DNA of 64,000 nucleotides from Hungatella effluvii (GCF_003201875.1 NZ_QJKD01000001.1:124001-188000), one strand, 5' to 3'; positions 17,532 to 26,144 are shown, numbered from the stretch's first letter. The notes: generated by a model not told the origin, from the letters alone. Made by a program: numbers and translations.

Positions 17532-18536
17532 TTATACCTGCTGTCTGGTCGGCAGTGTGGACGGCCGCTCAGAGTTTAAAAATACAAGAAGCAAAAATAC
17601 GATCCCCCGGACTCCCTGTATGGCTGTCGAAGATACCCCTGCCATGAGAAGTCCCTTATTTAAAGCCGATACCGTGAGCGCCCCCATCAGCCCCGCGTAG
17701 GCGTTGGACCTTGCTCCGCCAAAGATAGACATGCCTCCAAGGACTGTAGCCAGCATCACATCCATACCCATACCGCTTCCCACCTCCGTACTGACTGATC
17801 CGGTCCGGATGATCGTAAAGATCGCGGCCACACCGACTCCGATGCCCGCCATGAAGAAGCTGACATAGGTCGATCTCTTCGCGCTGATTCCCGTCTGATC
17901 CGCACAGTTTGGATTTCCGCCTACGAAACGCAGCCGCCTTCCAACCGGAGTGAAATGGTATACGATAATACAGAGTATAAAATATCCCAGAAACATTGCA
18001 TACCGGAATCCGGCATTTTCCAGCATTTTACAGACACTGTAATCCACTTTCAGGGAATCCGGTCCCAGTATTTCGCTGACAATCGCACTGTACAGCTGGA
18101 TCATCACAATGGCTACCGTAACCGTTTTTATCTGAAACACCACGCTGAGCGTACAATTGAATACCATCAGAATAATGCCGACGGTAACAGCGGTTACCAC
18201 CATAAGGGCGATATTTCCCGTCCTGTTATAAATCAGCGCGCCGATGGTAGCCGCCAGCGCCATGGAGTTCCCCACGGAAATATCCAGGTTCCCCGTCGTA
18301 TAGATAAAGGACACCGCGGTGGCCATCGTACCGATGATGAGCGCCTGATTGAAGATTCCCATCAACACGTTTCTGCCAAAAAAGGCCCCCTTCGTGACGC
18401 CTCCGAATAAAGCGACGATCAGCACCAGGATGATAACAGAAAACACCAGAGAAAAGGAAGGTTTGTTTTTAATTATTGAAATCCTGTCCCCCGCCTTCAG
18501 CTTCGGAACATCCTTTTGAACAGCAAGTTCAGCCAT
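17532..18536 (-). CDS. sugar ABC transporter permease (RbsC/AraH type)
   Basis: The chosen start is the ATG at 18536 (MAELAVQKD), 8 nt after GGGAGG; the in-frame GTG at 18545 touches the site and is less likely. The 334-residue protein has multiple membrane segments and the family motif TTGNLDISVGNSMALAATIGA, plus the conserved VGGNPNCADQTGISAKR loop. This is the more canonical of the two permeases. It follows the ATPase gene by 13 bp. Confidence 0.9.
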   Translation of the reverse strand: MAELAVQKDVPKLKAGDRISIIKNKPSFSLVFSVIILVLIVALFGGVTKGAFFGRNVLMGIFNQALIIGTMATAVSFIYTTGNLDISVGNSMALAATIGALIYNRTGNIALMVVTAVTVGIILMVFNCTLSVVFQIKTVTVAIVMIQLYSAIVSEILGPDSLKVDYSVCKMLENAGFRYAMFLGYFILCIIVYHFTPVGRRLRFVGGNPNCADQTGISAKRSTYVSFFMAGIGVGVAAIFTIIRTGSVSTEVGSGMGMDVMLATVLGGMSIFGGARSNAYAGLMGALTVSALNKGLLMAGVSSTAIQGVRGIVFLLLVFLNSERPSTLPTRQQV

Positions 18537-18549
18537 CTCTTCCACCTCC

Positions 18550-20058
18550 CTAAATCATGCACTCGATCAGTTTGTGCTGATCGTAGCCGTCTTTTCGATA
18601 AAATTCTCCGTTGACCTTTCCATCTCTGATAACCAGCAGCCGGTCTGACATGCCGATCAGCTCTGGCATCTCCTCACTGATCATGATAATGGATTTTCCT
18701 TTCTGCTTCATCTGGTAAATCAACTGATACATGGCCGCCTTCACTCCAATATCTACGCCTCTGGTGGGGCAGTCCAGAATCAGGATATCCGCGTCATCCG
18801 CTATCCATTTTCCGAATACCACCTTCTGCTTGTTTCCTCCGGAAAGCGCCTTCACCGGCTGCAGCATATTGACACACTTGATTGCCAGCGAATCAACCTG
18901 GAGCTTCGCATACCGTCTTTCCTTCCGGAAGGAGAGAAACGGTCCGAACAGCCGGTTCTTATCGAGGCCTGTGCTTTGTATATTGGCCGCTATGGATGCG
19001 TTAAGTTCCAGGGACTCCGTATCTCTGTTCTTTGACACGTATCCCATCTTGTTCTTAAAGGCCGTCTGCGCGTTTTTCACCACAGTCCCTGTCTTCGTGA
19101 GAACTACCTGTCCATCTACCACCTCCTCCAGTCCGTAAAGCGCCTTTCCAAGTTCGTGCATACCACATTCCGACAGACCTCCAATGCCCAGAATCTCTCC
19201 CTGATGAAGCTCTAAGTCGAAACAGAGCAGCGCATTCATGGTGGTGATACAGTCTGCCTTCAGCACCACTTCGCTGCTGTATTCATCCTTGTCTACCCGG
19301 TAGTAGTTTCCTTTGATTTCCCGTCCCACCATCTTGTGTTTGATGTCATTGCTGTCAAAATCCTTCTTCTCCATGTTGTCAATGATCACGCCATCCCGCA
19401 GAATTGTCAGCGTATCGCAGTGTTCCATAAGCTCTTCCAGATCATGGCTGATGAAGACGACCGCCCGGTTCTCGTTTGCCGCCCGGTGCATCAGATTATA
19501 AAGAATGGTTCTTCCGCTCTGCGACAGCGCCGTGGTCGTCTCGTCTACCACAAACAGGTCCGGATTATTGTACATGGTCCCGGCAATCTCGATCAGCTTC
19601 CTGTCCTGCATGTCATACACTCTGGTCGGCAGCGCCGGATTTATGGTCGTCACCCCTATTTTCTCTAGTGCTTTGGCCGCCTCCGCGTTCATTTTCGCCT
19701 TGTTCATGAAGACGCCGTTCTTAAACGCCTCATAATTTCCCAGAAAGATATTCTCTGCCACGGTAATGTTCTCAATCGTCCCTGCTTCCTGCACTATCAT
19801 GCCGATTCCCTGTTTCACCGCTTCCAGGCTGGTAGACGGTTTCCACGGCTTTCCTTTATAAAACATTTCCCCGCTGGTAGCCGGCTGAATGCCTGCGATA
19901 ATGGAAGAAACTGTAGATTTTCCCGAGCCGTTTTCCCCAATCAGCCCCCGAATCTCACCGCGTCTGATGGTGATATCCACATGATTTAAAGCCACGGTTA
20001 CTCCGAAGTTTTTGCACATGTCCTTTACTTCCACCAGCACTTCGCCTTTCTCGTGCAT
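18550..20058 (-). CDS. sugar ABC transporter ATP-binding protein, double cassette (RbsA/MglA type)
   Basis: The start is the ATG at 20058 (MHEKGEVLV) behind GGAAGGAG; 502 residues, the family length. The first cassette has Walker A GENGSGKST (41-49) and Walker B LFVVDETTTAL. The usual LSxGxxQ signature of this half is replaced by YDMQDRKLIEIAG, which is unusual. The second half has the degenerate Walker A typical of the family (GIGGLSECGMHELGKAL) and a good LSGGNKQKVVFGKW signature with Walker B ILILDCPTRGVD. It powers the importer at 15136-18536 and is the first gene of the operon, about 75 bp downstream of a likely promoter. Confidence 0.93.
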   Translation of the reverse strand: MHEKGEVLVEVKDMCKNFGVTVALNHVDITIRRGEIRGLIGENGSGKSTVSSIIAGIQPATSGEMFYKGKPWKPSTSLEAVKQGIGMIVQEAGTIENITVAENIFLGNYEAFKNGVFMNKAKMNAEAAKALEKIGVTTINPALPTRVYDMQDRKLIEIAGTMYNNPDLFVVDETTTALSQSGRTILYNLMHRAANENRAVVFISHDLEELMEHCDTLTILRDGVIIDNMEKKDFDSNDIKHKMVGREIKGNYYRVDKDEYSSEVVLKADCITTMNALLCFDLELHQGEILGIGGLSECGMHELGKALYGLEEVVDGQVVLTKTGTVVKNAQTAFKNKMGYVSKNRDTESLELNASIAANIQSTGLDKNRLFGPFLSFRKERRYAKLQVDSLAIKCVNMLQPVKALSGGNKQKVVFGKWIADDADILILDCPTRGVDIGVKAAMYQLIYQMKQKGKSIIMISEEMPELIGMSDRLLVIRDGKVNGEFYRKDGYDQHKLIECMI

Positions 20059-20130
20059 ATTTCCTTCTCCTTCCTCCCCCGCTATGAGCACTCCTGCCCG
20101 GAGCACCCCACCGGATCTTTGATAGTCCTC

Positions 20131-20176
20131 ATTATATCGGATTTTATTCCCTTCTGCCGCACAATTAACGGCCGTT
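20131..20176 (-). promoter_or_regulatory. probable regulated promoter of the sulfated-glycan operon
   Basis: A perfect -10 TATAAT reads leftward at 20136-20131 with no good -35 at 16-18 bp, which suggests activator dependence. A 10-bp palindrome AACGGCCGTT (20167-20176) lies about 30 bp upstream of the -10, where a YesN-type activator could bind. Confidence 0.35.
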
Positions 20177-20201
20177 TATAGTCAAAAAACGACTTCGGCG
20201 C

Positions 20202-20240
20202 AAAAAAAGAACAGCCGGTTTTGCAAAAAACTTCGGCTGT
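20202..20240 (-). terminator. terminator of the kinase/regulator operon
   Basis: On the minus strand ACAGCCG pairs with CGGCTGT around a loop and is followed by a run of seven T. It lies 20 bp after the response-regulator stop codon. Confidence 0.7.
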
Positions 20241-20259
20241 TGTTCTTTTTCAGACTTTT

Positions 20260-21837
20260 TCACCTGTCGCGCTCTTCCTGCGGCGTGTGTCCCATCACTT
20301 TCTTATATGCTTTGGAAAAATGGCTGAAGTTGGAATATCCCACCTTGGCCGCCACGAAGCTGACCGGAAGGCTGGTGGTACGCAGAAGCGACTGGGCCGC
20401 CTTAATCTTCTGTTCAATTATGTACTCCTTCAGCGTCATTCCCGTTTCCTTCTTGAATGTCCGGGTTAAATAGTCCGGATTTAAATGCACCAGTTCCGCG
20501 ATGGTTCCACGCCTTAGCTCCTGCTCCAGATTTTCTGCCACGTAGGCCATCACCGTCTGCACCAGCGCCTGGGCGTCATCCACCTCCTGCTCCGGATGAC
20601 AGCAGGAGGTGACAAAGGAAAGCAGGCGTTTCATGGCATCTACGGATTTCATCCCATTGCGGTAGAGCTCCAGTTCTTCTGCTGTTTGAAAAAGCTCGCA
20701 TACATTTACGCCCTGTTTCCCAAATACGGTATACATCAGCTGCATATAATCCTGGTAAAAATAGAGCAGCGTCTTCTTATCCAGAATCCCCCGGTCCGCC
20801 AGGTCATCCAAAAGCTGAAACGCCTGCTCTTCGACTGCCTGCGGATATCCCTCCTCATACAGGGTCTCCCACTGTTTGACTGATACCAGACGGAATACAT
20901 ACTCCTTTTTCTCCTCCTTACCGGATTCAGGAAATACCCCCTGCTTCAGCGATACATTGTTCTCTTTCCGTTCTTTTAACTGCCGCCAGACTTCGCTCAA
21001 ATCCGAGAGCGGCTTAAGCTCCGATAGATAGCAGGCGATCTGACACCGGAAAAACTGTCTGCATACACTGCTTAAAAACATAAACTGCCGGCTTAGGCTG
21101 TCCTGGGTAATTTCTTCATCCGAGGTGGACTGAATCACCAGCAGAAATACATTTTCCTCGATACAGGATAACGCCACCTTCTGGTCATTTGGCAGAAAGA
21201 TCTCATTGAGAATGTTATGAAGGCTTTGTTCCAGCAGGTAATTGTCCCAGTCCTCTTTCTTTCCCACCCACTTCACGATCTGAATCAGCACCGCATGCCC
21301 CTGTCCCGTAAAGTCAGGCAGAACACCCAGGCCGGACAGATTTTCAATGTCCAGGTAGTTGCTGTCTCCGTACAGGTAATTGCGGAGTGCATTGGACGTA
21401 ATATTTTTCTGCTGGCGCGTGAACGCCTTTCCCTTATAGATGGCGTTCTCGTTCATCTGCTTCTGTTTTACCGCTTCCACCGCCTTCTTCACAGTGGCCG
21501 CAATGGTAGGATACAGAGCCGGCTGCACTACATAATCAAACGCTCCCAGGCGGATCCCCTCTCTTGCGTAATCAAATTCCGCGTGGCTCGTCAACAGGAT
21601 ACACAGGGTTTTCATCTTCTTTTCCTTAACCCAGGCCAGGAGCTGTAAGCCGTTTTCCACCGGCATCTCGATATCGCACAGCATAATATCAATGGGCCGG
21701 CTGTTTAAGATCTCCCTCGCCTCCAGGGCATTATAGGCTGCAAATACTTCGTCAATCTGCAGTTCCTCCCATGCGATCCCCTTTTTAAGGCCCTCGCTGA
21801 CCGAAGGCTGGTCATCGACAATCAGCAGTTTCATCAT
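20260..21837 (-). CDS. YesN-type response regulator with AraC DNA-binding domain
   Basis: I place the start at the ATG pair at 21837 (MMKLLIVDDQ), preceded by GAGGAGAGGGG; an in-frame ATG at 21855 overlaps the kinase stop as ATGA and could also be used. The receiver domain covers about 1-120, with phospho-acceptor Asp in IDIMLCDIEMP and Lys in LGAFDYVVQPAL replaced by a Gln-Pro sequence. The usual KP is thus missing at that site. A central region of about 290 residues of YesN type follows. The C-terminus is an AraC helix-turn-helix domain (GTIAELVHLNPDYLTRTFKK, SFVAAKVGYSNFSHFSKAYKKVMG). With the adjacent kinase it very probably activates the importer operon downstream. Confidence 0.9.
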   Translation of the reverse strand: MMKLLIVDDQPSVSEGLKKGIAWEELQIDEVFAAYNALEAREILNSRPIDIMLCDIEMPVENGLQLLAWVKEKKMKTLCILLTSHAEFDYAREGIRLGAFDYVVQPALYPTIAATVKKAVEAVKQKQMNENAIYKGKAFTRQQKNITSNALRNYLYGDSNYLDIENLSGLGVLPDFTGQGHAVLIQIVKWVGKKEDWDNYLLEQSLHNILNEIFLPNDQKVALSCIEENVFLLVIQSTSDEEITQDSLSRQFMFLSSVCRQFFRCQIACYLSELKPLSDLSEVWRQLKERKENNVSLKQGVFPESGKEEKKEYVFRLVSVKQWETLYEEGYPQAVEEQAFQLLDDLADRGILDKKTLLYFYQDYMQLMYTVFGKQGVNVCELFQTAEELELYRNGMKSVDAMKRLLSFVTSCCHPEQEVDDAQALVQTVMAYVAENLEQELRRGTIAELVHLNPDYLTRTFKKETGMTLKEYIIEQKIKAAQSLLRTTSLPVSFVAAKVGYSNFSHFSKAYKKVMGHTPQEERDR

Positions 21838-21851
21838 TCGTTCCCCTCTCC

Positions 21852-23525
21852 TCATATCTGTATCATCAGGTTAATTTTCGCTCCGCCCTGGTTGGAGAAC
21901 TGAACAGCGAAATCTTCTCCGTAAATCAGGCGGAATCTCTGGATGACATTGCGAATCCCCACCCCCGTCAGGGCAGCAGTCTCATCCAGATGGTGGTTCA
22001 GCTCACTGAGCAGTTCCTCCGGAAAACCGGGTCCATTGTCGCGTATCACAATATCCGCCAGGTGCCGGCCATCCATCTCCAGGGACCGTGCATCGATCCT
22101 GATCTGCAGTGTTCCGTCCTGGGCCATACCGTGTTTCATACAATTTTCAATCAGAGTCAGACAGCTGACCGGCGGTACCTTCATCATCCTGACGCCCTCA
22201 TCCATGCTGATATGTATCTCTGCCCGGCCGCTTTCTATGCTCCGATGCAGTTCAATATAGTTCTCGCACATCTGCATCTCTTTTTCCAACGGGATCAGAT
22301 CGCTCTGCTGATCGAACACATACCGCAAATGAGTGCCTAAATACACCACGGCTTTCTGAATCTGCCCGATCTTTTCCGACTGCGCCAGTCCAAAAATACT
22401 CTTGAGACAGTTCAGGAAAAAATGAGGCCGGATCTGCATCTTCAACGCGTACAGCTGTGCCTTTTCCCTGGCAATCTGCTGCTCGTAGCTCTTAATCTTC
22501 AGTGTGGTGATCTCCGAGATCATATGGTTAAACGCCTGCTGTACCTTCTGGAATTCGCGGCCGCCCTGTTCTTCCACCCGCACATTTAAATCGCCTTCTT
22601 CTATCTTCTGCATGGCCTGTACCAGAGAATCCATCGGACGAAACAGAATGCTCTTTAAATACCCGATCAGAATCCAGACCGTCACAAATCCCAGGGCAAT
22701 ATACAGATACGGGCTCATATACAGAAATTTTAACACCACACTGCTGTTATAGAATTCTGATATGAGCGCAACCTTAAAATGGATCAGCTGCTTCTGCACC
22801 ACCATATAGTTCTTACTGTTGGAGAAATAGTAGTCCGAATCGTCCAGATAATTCAGATAAATACCATTCTTCTGAACGAAGTCTTCGTTAGAAAAGATCT
22901 CCTGGTTATTAAAAAATACGATTTCGCCCTCATAGGAATAAAAGAGTTTTGCATTCTTGGAGGCCTGAGGCAGATCGTATATTCCCACTACAAAAGTGTT
23001 GTCCCGCTCCATGACTCTGCACAGAAATGACCGGCTTCCGATCCTTTTTATAAACCATCCCAGAGGAACCTCCTCCTCTTCCAGAAACGTTCCGAAGGAA
23101 TCTGTAATTTCTTCCTTCACAGAGCCGTAACCGACAATCGAGTTAAATACGCTGCCTCTGACGCCTGTACCGGTATCGTACAGCAGATACGCCGCAACGT
23201 CCTGGTTGTCCTTCAGTTCCTCCGAAAAGCGGTCCATAATCTCCCCCACAAACGGGCTGCGGCCCGGATCCCCCCGCAGAGCGAGAAACTGGTCAAATGC
23301 ATCGTTATGATACACCGTATTTGTGATAAATACCTCCGAACGCTCGATTTCGCTCTGGAGCGTATTATAATAAACCTGCAGGCTGGCATTGTTCGATTTG
23401 GCAATCTGCTGCTCTATCTGCTTTATTGCCATCCTCATTCCGGTTCCGAATACCAGCGAAAAGAGAATAATGACGCCGAATATAGAAAACAGAATCTTGT
23501 GTTTCAGTAGAATTTTATCTTTCAT
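21852..23525 (-). CDS. YesM-type membrane sensor histidine kinase
   Basis: This 557-residue kinase starts at an ATG behind GGGGGGAAGT. A membrane segment covers about 11-32; an extracellular sensor domain of about 240 residues follows, then a second membrane segment (PYLYIALGFVTVWILIGYL) and a HAMP linker. The His_kinase domain has QIRPHFFLNCLKSIF with the phosphorylated His, and the ATPase domain has LIENCMKHGM (N box) and IRDNGPGFPEELL plus TGVGIRNVIQRF (G boxes). Kinases of this class usually sense extracellular sugars or their binding proteins. It is coupled to the response regulator by a 4-bp ATGA overlap. Confidence 0.92.
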   Translation of the reverse strand: MKDKILLKHKILFSIFGVIILFSLVFGTGMRMAIKQIEQQIAKSNNASLQVYYNTLQSEIERSEVFITNTVYHNDAFDQFLALRGDPGRSPFVGEIMDRFSEELKDNQDVAAYLLYDTGTGVRGSVFNSIVGYGSVKEEITDSFGTFLEEEEVPLGWFIKRIGSRSFLCRVMERDNTFVVGIYDLPQASKNAKLFYSYEGEIVFFNNQEIFSNEDFVQKNGIYLNYLDDSDYYFSNSKNYMVVQKQLIHFKVALISEFYNSSVVLKFLYMSPYLYIALGFVTVWILIGYLKSILFRPMDSLVQAMQKIEEGDLNVRVEEQGGREFQKVQQAFNHMISEITTLKIKSYEQQIAREKAQLYALKMQIRPHFFLNCLKSIFGLAQSEKIGQIQKAVVYLGTHLRYVFDQQSDLIPLEKEMQMCENYIELHRSIESGRAEIHISMDEGVRMMKVPPVSCLTLIENCMKHGMAQDGTLQIRIDARSLEMDGRHLADIVIRDNGPGFPEELLSELNHHLDETAALTGVGIRNVIQRFRLIYGEDFAVQFSNQGGAKINLMIQI

Positions 23526-23572
23526 ACTTCCCCCCGTGTTAAATAGAAAGCAACTGTAATCTGGTATCTTAC

Positions 23573-23601
23573 ATTATAGCCAAACATCCGATCTTCTTCA
23601 A
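23573..23601 (-). promoter_or_regulatory. sigma-A promoter of the kinase/regulator operon
   Basis: Minus strand: -35 TTGAAG (23601-23596), 17-bp spacer, perfect -10 TATAAT (23578-23573), about 40 nt before the kinase ATG. It makes the kinase independent of the upstream RNA element at 23676-23771. Confidence 0.6.
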
Positions 23602-23675
23602 TGAGAAAAGTAAACGGATTCTGATTCCGCGCTGCCAGGCAGACTTGCCCCCCCCAATAAAATCTGTCTCCAATC

Positions 23676-23771
23676 AAAAAAATCCCCCATAAAAGGGAGG
23701 AAGCCGGTAAGAGGGGGATCCTACCGGCTTTGAGTATGAAAAAAAGTTTTATATTATTAATAACGTTTACG
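23676..23771 (-). ncRNA. candidate small RNA or leader ending in a pseudoknot plus U-run
   Basis: Read leftward from the predicted start near 23771, about 95 nt. Stem 1 is AGCCGGTA (23729-23722) with TACCGGCT (23709-23702). Its loop holds ATCCCCC (23719-23713), which is perfectly complementary to GGGGGAT (23688-23682) downstream; seven T follow (23682-23676). The order stem 1, stem 2, stem 1, stem 2 is that of an H-type pseudoknot with loops of 2, 3 and 13 nt. Alternatively the second stem alone makes a terminator that competes with nothing else. No convincing reading frame lies inside. Expression and class are unknown. Confidence 0.45.
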
Positions 23772-23792
23772 AGTATTACTATAACCAATAAA

Positions 23793-23831
23793 TGTGAAAA
23801 ATATTTGCCCTAAATGTGAAAGAAATGTGAA
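23793..23831 (-). promoter_or_regulatory. 11-bp-phased TTCACA array with -10 element (Pho-box-like)
   Basis: On the minus strand hexamers begin at 23831 (TTCACA), 23820 (TTCACA), 23809 (degenerate GGCAAA) and 23798 (TTCACA), each exactly 11 bp apart. A -10-like TATAGT follows at 23783-23778, and there is no separate -35. This is the layout of promoters activated by PhoB/OmpR-type response regulators. The repeat is seen directly; the regulator is unknown. Confidence 0.5.
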
Positions 23832-23856
23832 TCTTAAACATTCCTCTGATAAAGAA

Positions 23857-23886
23857 GTCCCCTGACTTCATACGAAATCAGGGGAC
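23857..23886 (-). terminator. ftsH terminator
   Basis: GTCCCCTGA pairs with TCAGGGGAC (nine pairs) 28 bp after the ftsH stop; on the minus strand TTCTTT follows. Confidence 0.65.
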
Positions 23887-23913
23887 CTGTCTCACTTCTT
23901 ATCTCTTCAATTC

Positions 23914-25974
23914 TTATCTCTTTACTCCCATATGGAACATCTCATCAGATCCGGATTTCTCTTCCGTATCCGTTGTCTCCTGGGACGGTTCCTTTGGCGC
24001 AGTCTCTTCCGCTGCGGGACTGCTCAGGACTGCTTCTTCCTTCTTATCGTCGAACGTGTCCTTATGGCTTACCACATCGTCCATCTTGTCGGCATCGGTC
24101 TTATCCTTCTCCTCCGGCTCCGGTATTCCCTTCATCTCTCTGAAGATCTTCATAAATTCCTTGCCGGTGATGGTCTCCTTCTCGATTAAGAACTCGGCGA
24201 TCTTATCCATCACATCGCGGTTATCAGACAACAGAGCCTTGGCTTCCTCATAAGCTTCCTTCAGCATCTTCATGACCTCGTTGTCGACTTCGGCAGCCGT
24301 GGCATCGCCGCAGTTCATGACCGTACGGCCGGTTAAGTACTGGTCTTCCTGAGTCGCTAAGCCCATCAGACCAAACTTATCGGACATACCGTACTGAGTA
24401 ATCATGGCGCGGGCCATTCTGGTCGCCTGCTCAATATCGTTGGCTGCTCCCGTGGTCACAGTATCAAACACAAGCTCCTCCGCTGCTCGTCCGGCCAGGG
24501 CCCCGACCAGCATGGCGTGAAGTTCTTTCTTCGTATTTAAATATTTTTCTTCCTCCGGCACGTGCATAACGTAGCCAAGGGCGCCCATGGTTCTCGGAAC
24601 GATGGTGATCTTCTGAACCGGCTCCGCGTCCTTCTGGAGGGCGCTTACGAGAGCATGGCCAACCTCGTGGTAAGACACGATGCGGCGCTCTTCCTTATTC
24701 ATGATTCTGTCTTTCTTCTCTTTACCCACAAGCACGACTTCAACCGCTTCAAATAAGTCTTTCTGGGCGACGGCCTGTCTGCCGCTCTTAACCGCCAGAA
24801 TGGCTGCCTCGTTGATCATGTTGGCAAGATCCGATCCAACCGCGCCGGAGGTCGCCAGCGCAATCGCGTCGAGATCGACACTCTCATCCATCAATACGTC
24901 TCTGGAATGAACCTTTAAGATATCCACACGGCCCTTTAAATCCGGCTTATCCACGATAATCCGGCGGTCGAAACGGCCTGGACGCAGCAGCGCCGGGTCT
25001 AATATCTCCGGACGGTTTGTCGCAGCCAGAACCAGAAGTCCCTTGGAGGAATCGAATCCGTCCATCTCGGACAGCAGCTGGTTTAATGTCTGTTCACGCT
25101 CGTCATTGCCTCCGCCGAATCTGGAATCACGGCTCTTACCGATGGCATCCACCTCATCGATGAAAATGATACAGGGAGCAGACTCCTGGGCCTGCTTGAA
25201 TAAGTCACGCACACGGGAGGCGCCGACACCCACGAACATCTCTACGAAATCAGAACCGGACAGCGAATAGAATGGGACATGCGCCTCTCCGGCTACCGCC
25301 TTGGCAAGCAGGGTCTTACCTGTACCAGGAGGGCCCACAAGCAGGGCGCCTTTCGGCAGCTTTGCGCCGATCTTCGTGTATTTACCCGGATTGTGAAGGA
25401 AGTCTACGATCTCCGTCAGCGACTCCTTCGCCTCGTCTTCACCGGCTACATCGCGGAATGTGACTCCGGTCTCTTTCTGTACGTATACCTTGGCGTTGCT
25501 CTTGCCCACGCCCATGATACCGCCGCCTCCGCCGACTCGGCGCATCATAAAGTTAAGTAGAATTCCCATCAGACCAAACAGCAGCAGATAGCTGACAATG
25601 GTCTGGATAATGAAGTTGCCATCCTTACGGATCCTGTGCGTATCTACGCCGGCTGTCCGAAGTCTCTCCGCAAGTGTTAAATCATTATCCATGCGCACGG
25701 TATAATATGTTTTCCCGGGCATGTATCCTTCCCAGGTGCTCTTCGGCTCGATTGTAATTCTGGAGTCCTCGACGCTTACGGCCTCTACCTGCTTCTCATC
25801 TACCATGTTCATAAATGTATCATAGCTGAGTTCTTCCGTGGTCCTCGCTGAGAGTGCGTTGTGCAGATAGGACAGCCCTGCCACCGCAATTAAAAAGGTA
25901 ACTACCCATGCAATAATTACCTGTGCGTTCTTTGGCATCTTACTGTTATTATTCTGATTGTTGTTGTTATCCAT
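23914..25974 (-). CDS. ftsH: ATP-dependent zinc metalloprotease FtsH
   Basis: This 686-residue protein is a membrane-anchored AAA+ protease that degrades damaged or short-lived membrane and regulatory proteins. Membrane segments lie at about 18-36 and 122-143 around an extracytoplasmic domain. Walker A GPPGTGKT is at 214-221, Walker B CIIFIDEVDAIG ends near 279, and the second region of homology is ATNRPEILDPALLRPGRFD. The zinc site is HEVGH at 436-440 (HEAGH in many species). The C-terminal 70 residues are a Glu/Lys/Asp-rich tail with a Pro/Glu/Thr-rich stretch, common in Clostridia. It has a strong promoter and its own terminator, so it is monocistronic. Confidence 0.97.
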   Translation of the reverse strand: MDNNNNQNNNSKMPKNAQVIIAWVVTFLIAVAGLSYLHNALSARTTEELSYDTFMNMVDEKQVEAVSVEDSRITIEPKSTWEGYMPGKTYYTVRMDNDLTLAERLRTAGVDTHRIRKDGNFIIQTIVSYLLLFGLMGILLNFMMRRVGGGGGIMGVGKSNAKVYVQKETGVTFRDVAGEDEAKESLTEIVDFLHNPGKYTKIGAKLPKGALLVGPPGTGKTLLAKAVAGEAHVPFYSLSGSDFVEMFVGVGASRVRDLFKQAQESAPCIIFIDEVDAIGKSRDSRFGGGNDEREQTLNQLLSEMDGFDSSKGLLVLAATNRPEILDPALLRPGRFDRRIIVDKPDLKGRVDILKVHSRDVLMDESVDLDAIALATSGAVGSDLANMINEAAILAVKSGRQAVAQKDLFEAVEVVLVGKEKKDRIMNKEERRIVSYHEVGHALVSALQKDAEPVQKITIVPRTMGALGYVMHVPEEEKYLNTKKELHAMLVGALAGRAAEELVFDTVTTGAANDIEQATRMARAMITQYGMSDKFGLMGLATQEDQYLTGRTVMNCGDATAAEVDNEVMKMLKEAYEEAKALLSDNRDVMDKIAEFLIEKETITGKEFMKIFREMKGIPEPEEKDKTDADKMDDVVSHKDTFDDKKEEAVLSSPAAEETAPKEPSQETTDTEEKSGSDEMFHMGVKR

Positions 25975-26019
25975 ATGTGTAAATTCTCCAATCCGGATAT
26001 TCTATACCCATTCTATATC

Positions 26020-26048
26020 ATTATAGTGTCAGTCTCTCCATAAATCAA
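26020..26048 (-). promoter_or_regulatory. sigma-A promoter of ftsH
   Basis: Minus strand: -35 TTGATT (26048-26043), 17-bp spacer, perfect -10 TATAAT (26025-26020), about 45 bp upstream of the ftsH ATG. It is one of the best promoter matches in the window. Confidence 0.75.
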
Positions 26049-26144
26049 GAAAAGAATTATAAAATCCTTATAAAGAGATTTTCATTCCATGGTATTTTAA
26101 GACAAATTTTACACTTAATAATCGAAAGTTTTTTCATGAAAATG

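Larger units (their letters stand above)
23526..23913. other. intergenic region between ftsH and the kinase
   Basis: In leftward order it holds the ftsH terminator, the phased TTCACA array, the pseudoknot-terminated RNA candidate and the kinase promoter. An 88-codon frame across it has no ribosome binding site and a hydrophobic low-complexity product, so I do not call it a gene. A run of eight C lies at 23648-23655. Confidence 0.6.

Noticed and set aside
23760..23775. cre-like CGTAAACGTTATT upstream of the RNA candidate
   Set aside because: The core fits, but both flanks deviate from the CcpA consensus.
23522..23788. 88-codon leftward frame across the ftsH-kinase spacer
   Set aside because: No ribosome binding site, an AT-driven hydrophobic start and coverage of the structured RNA element argue against a protein.
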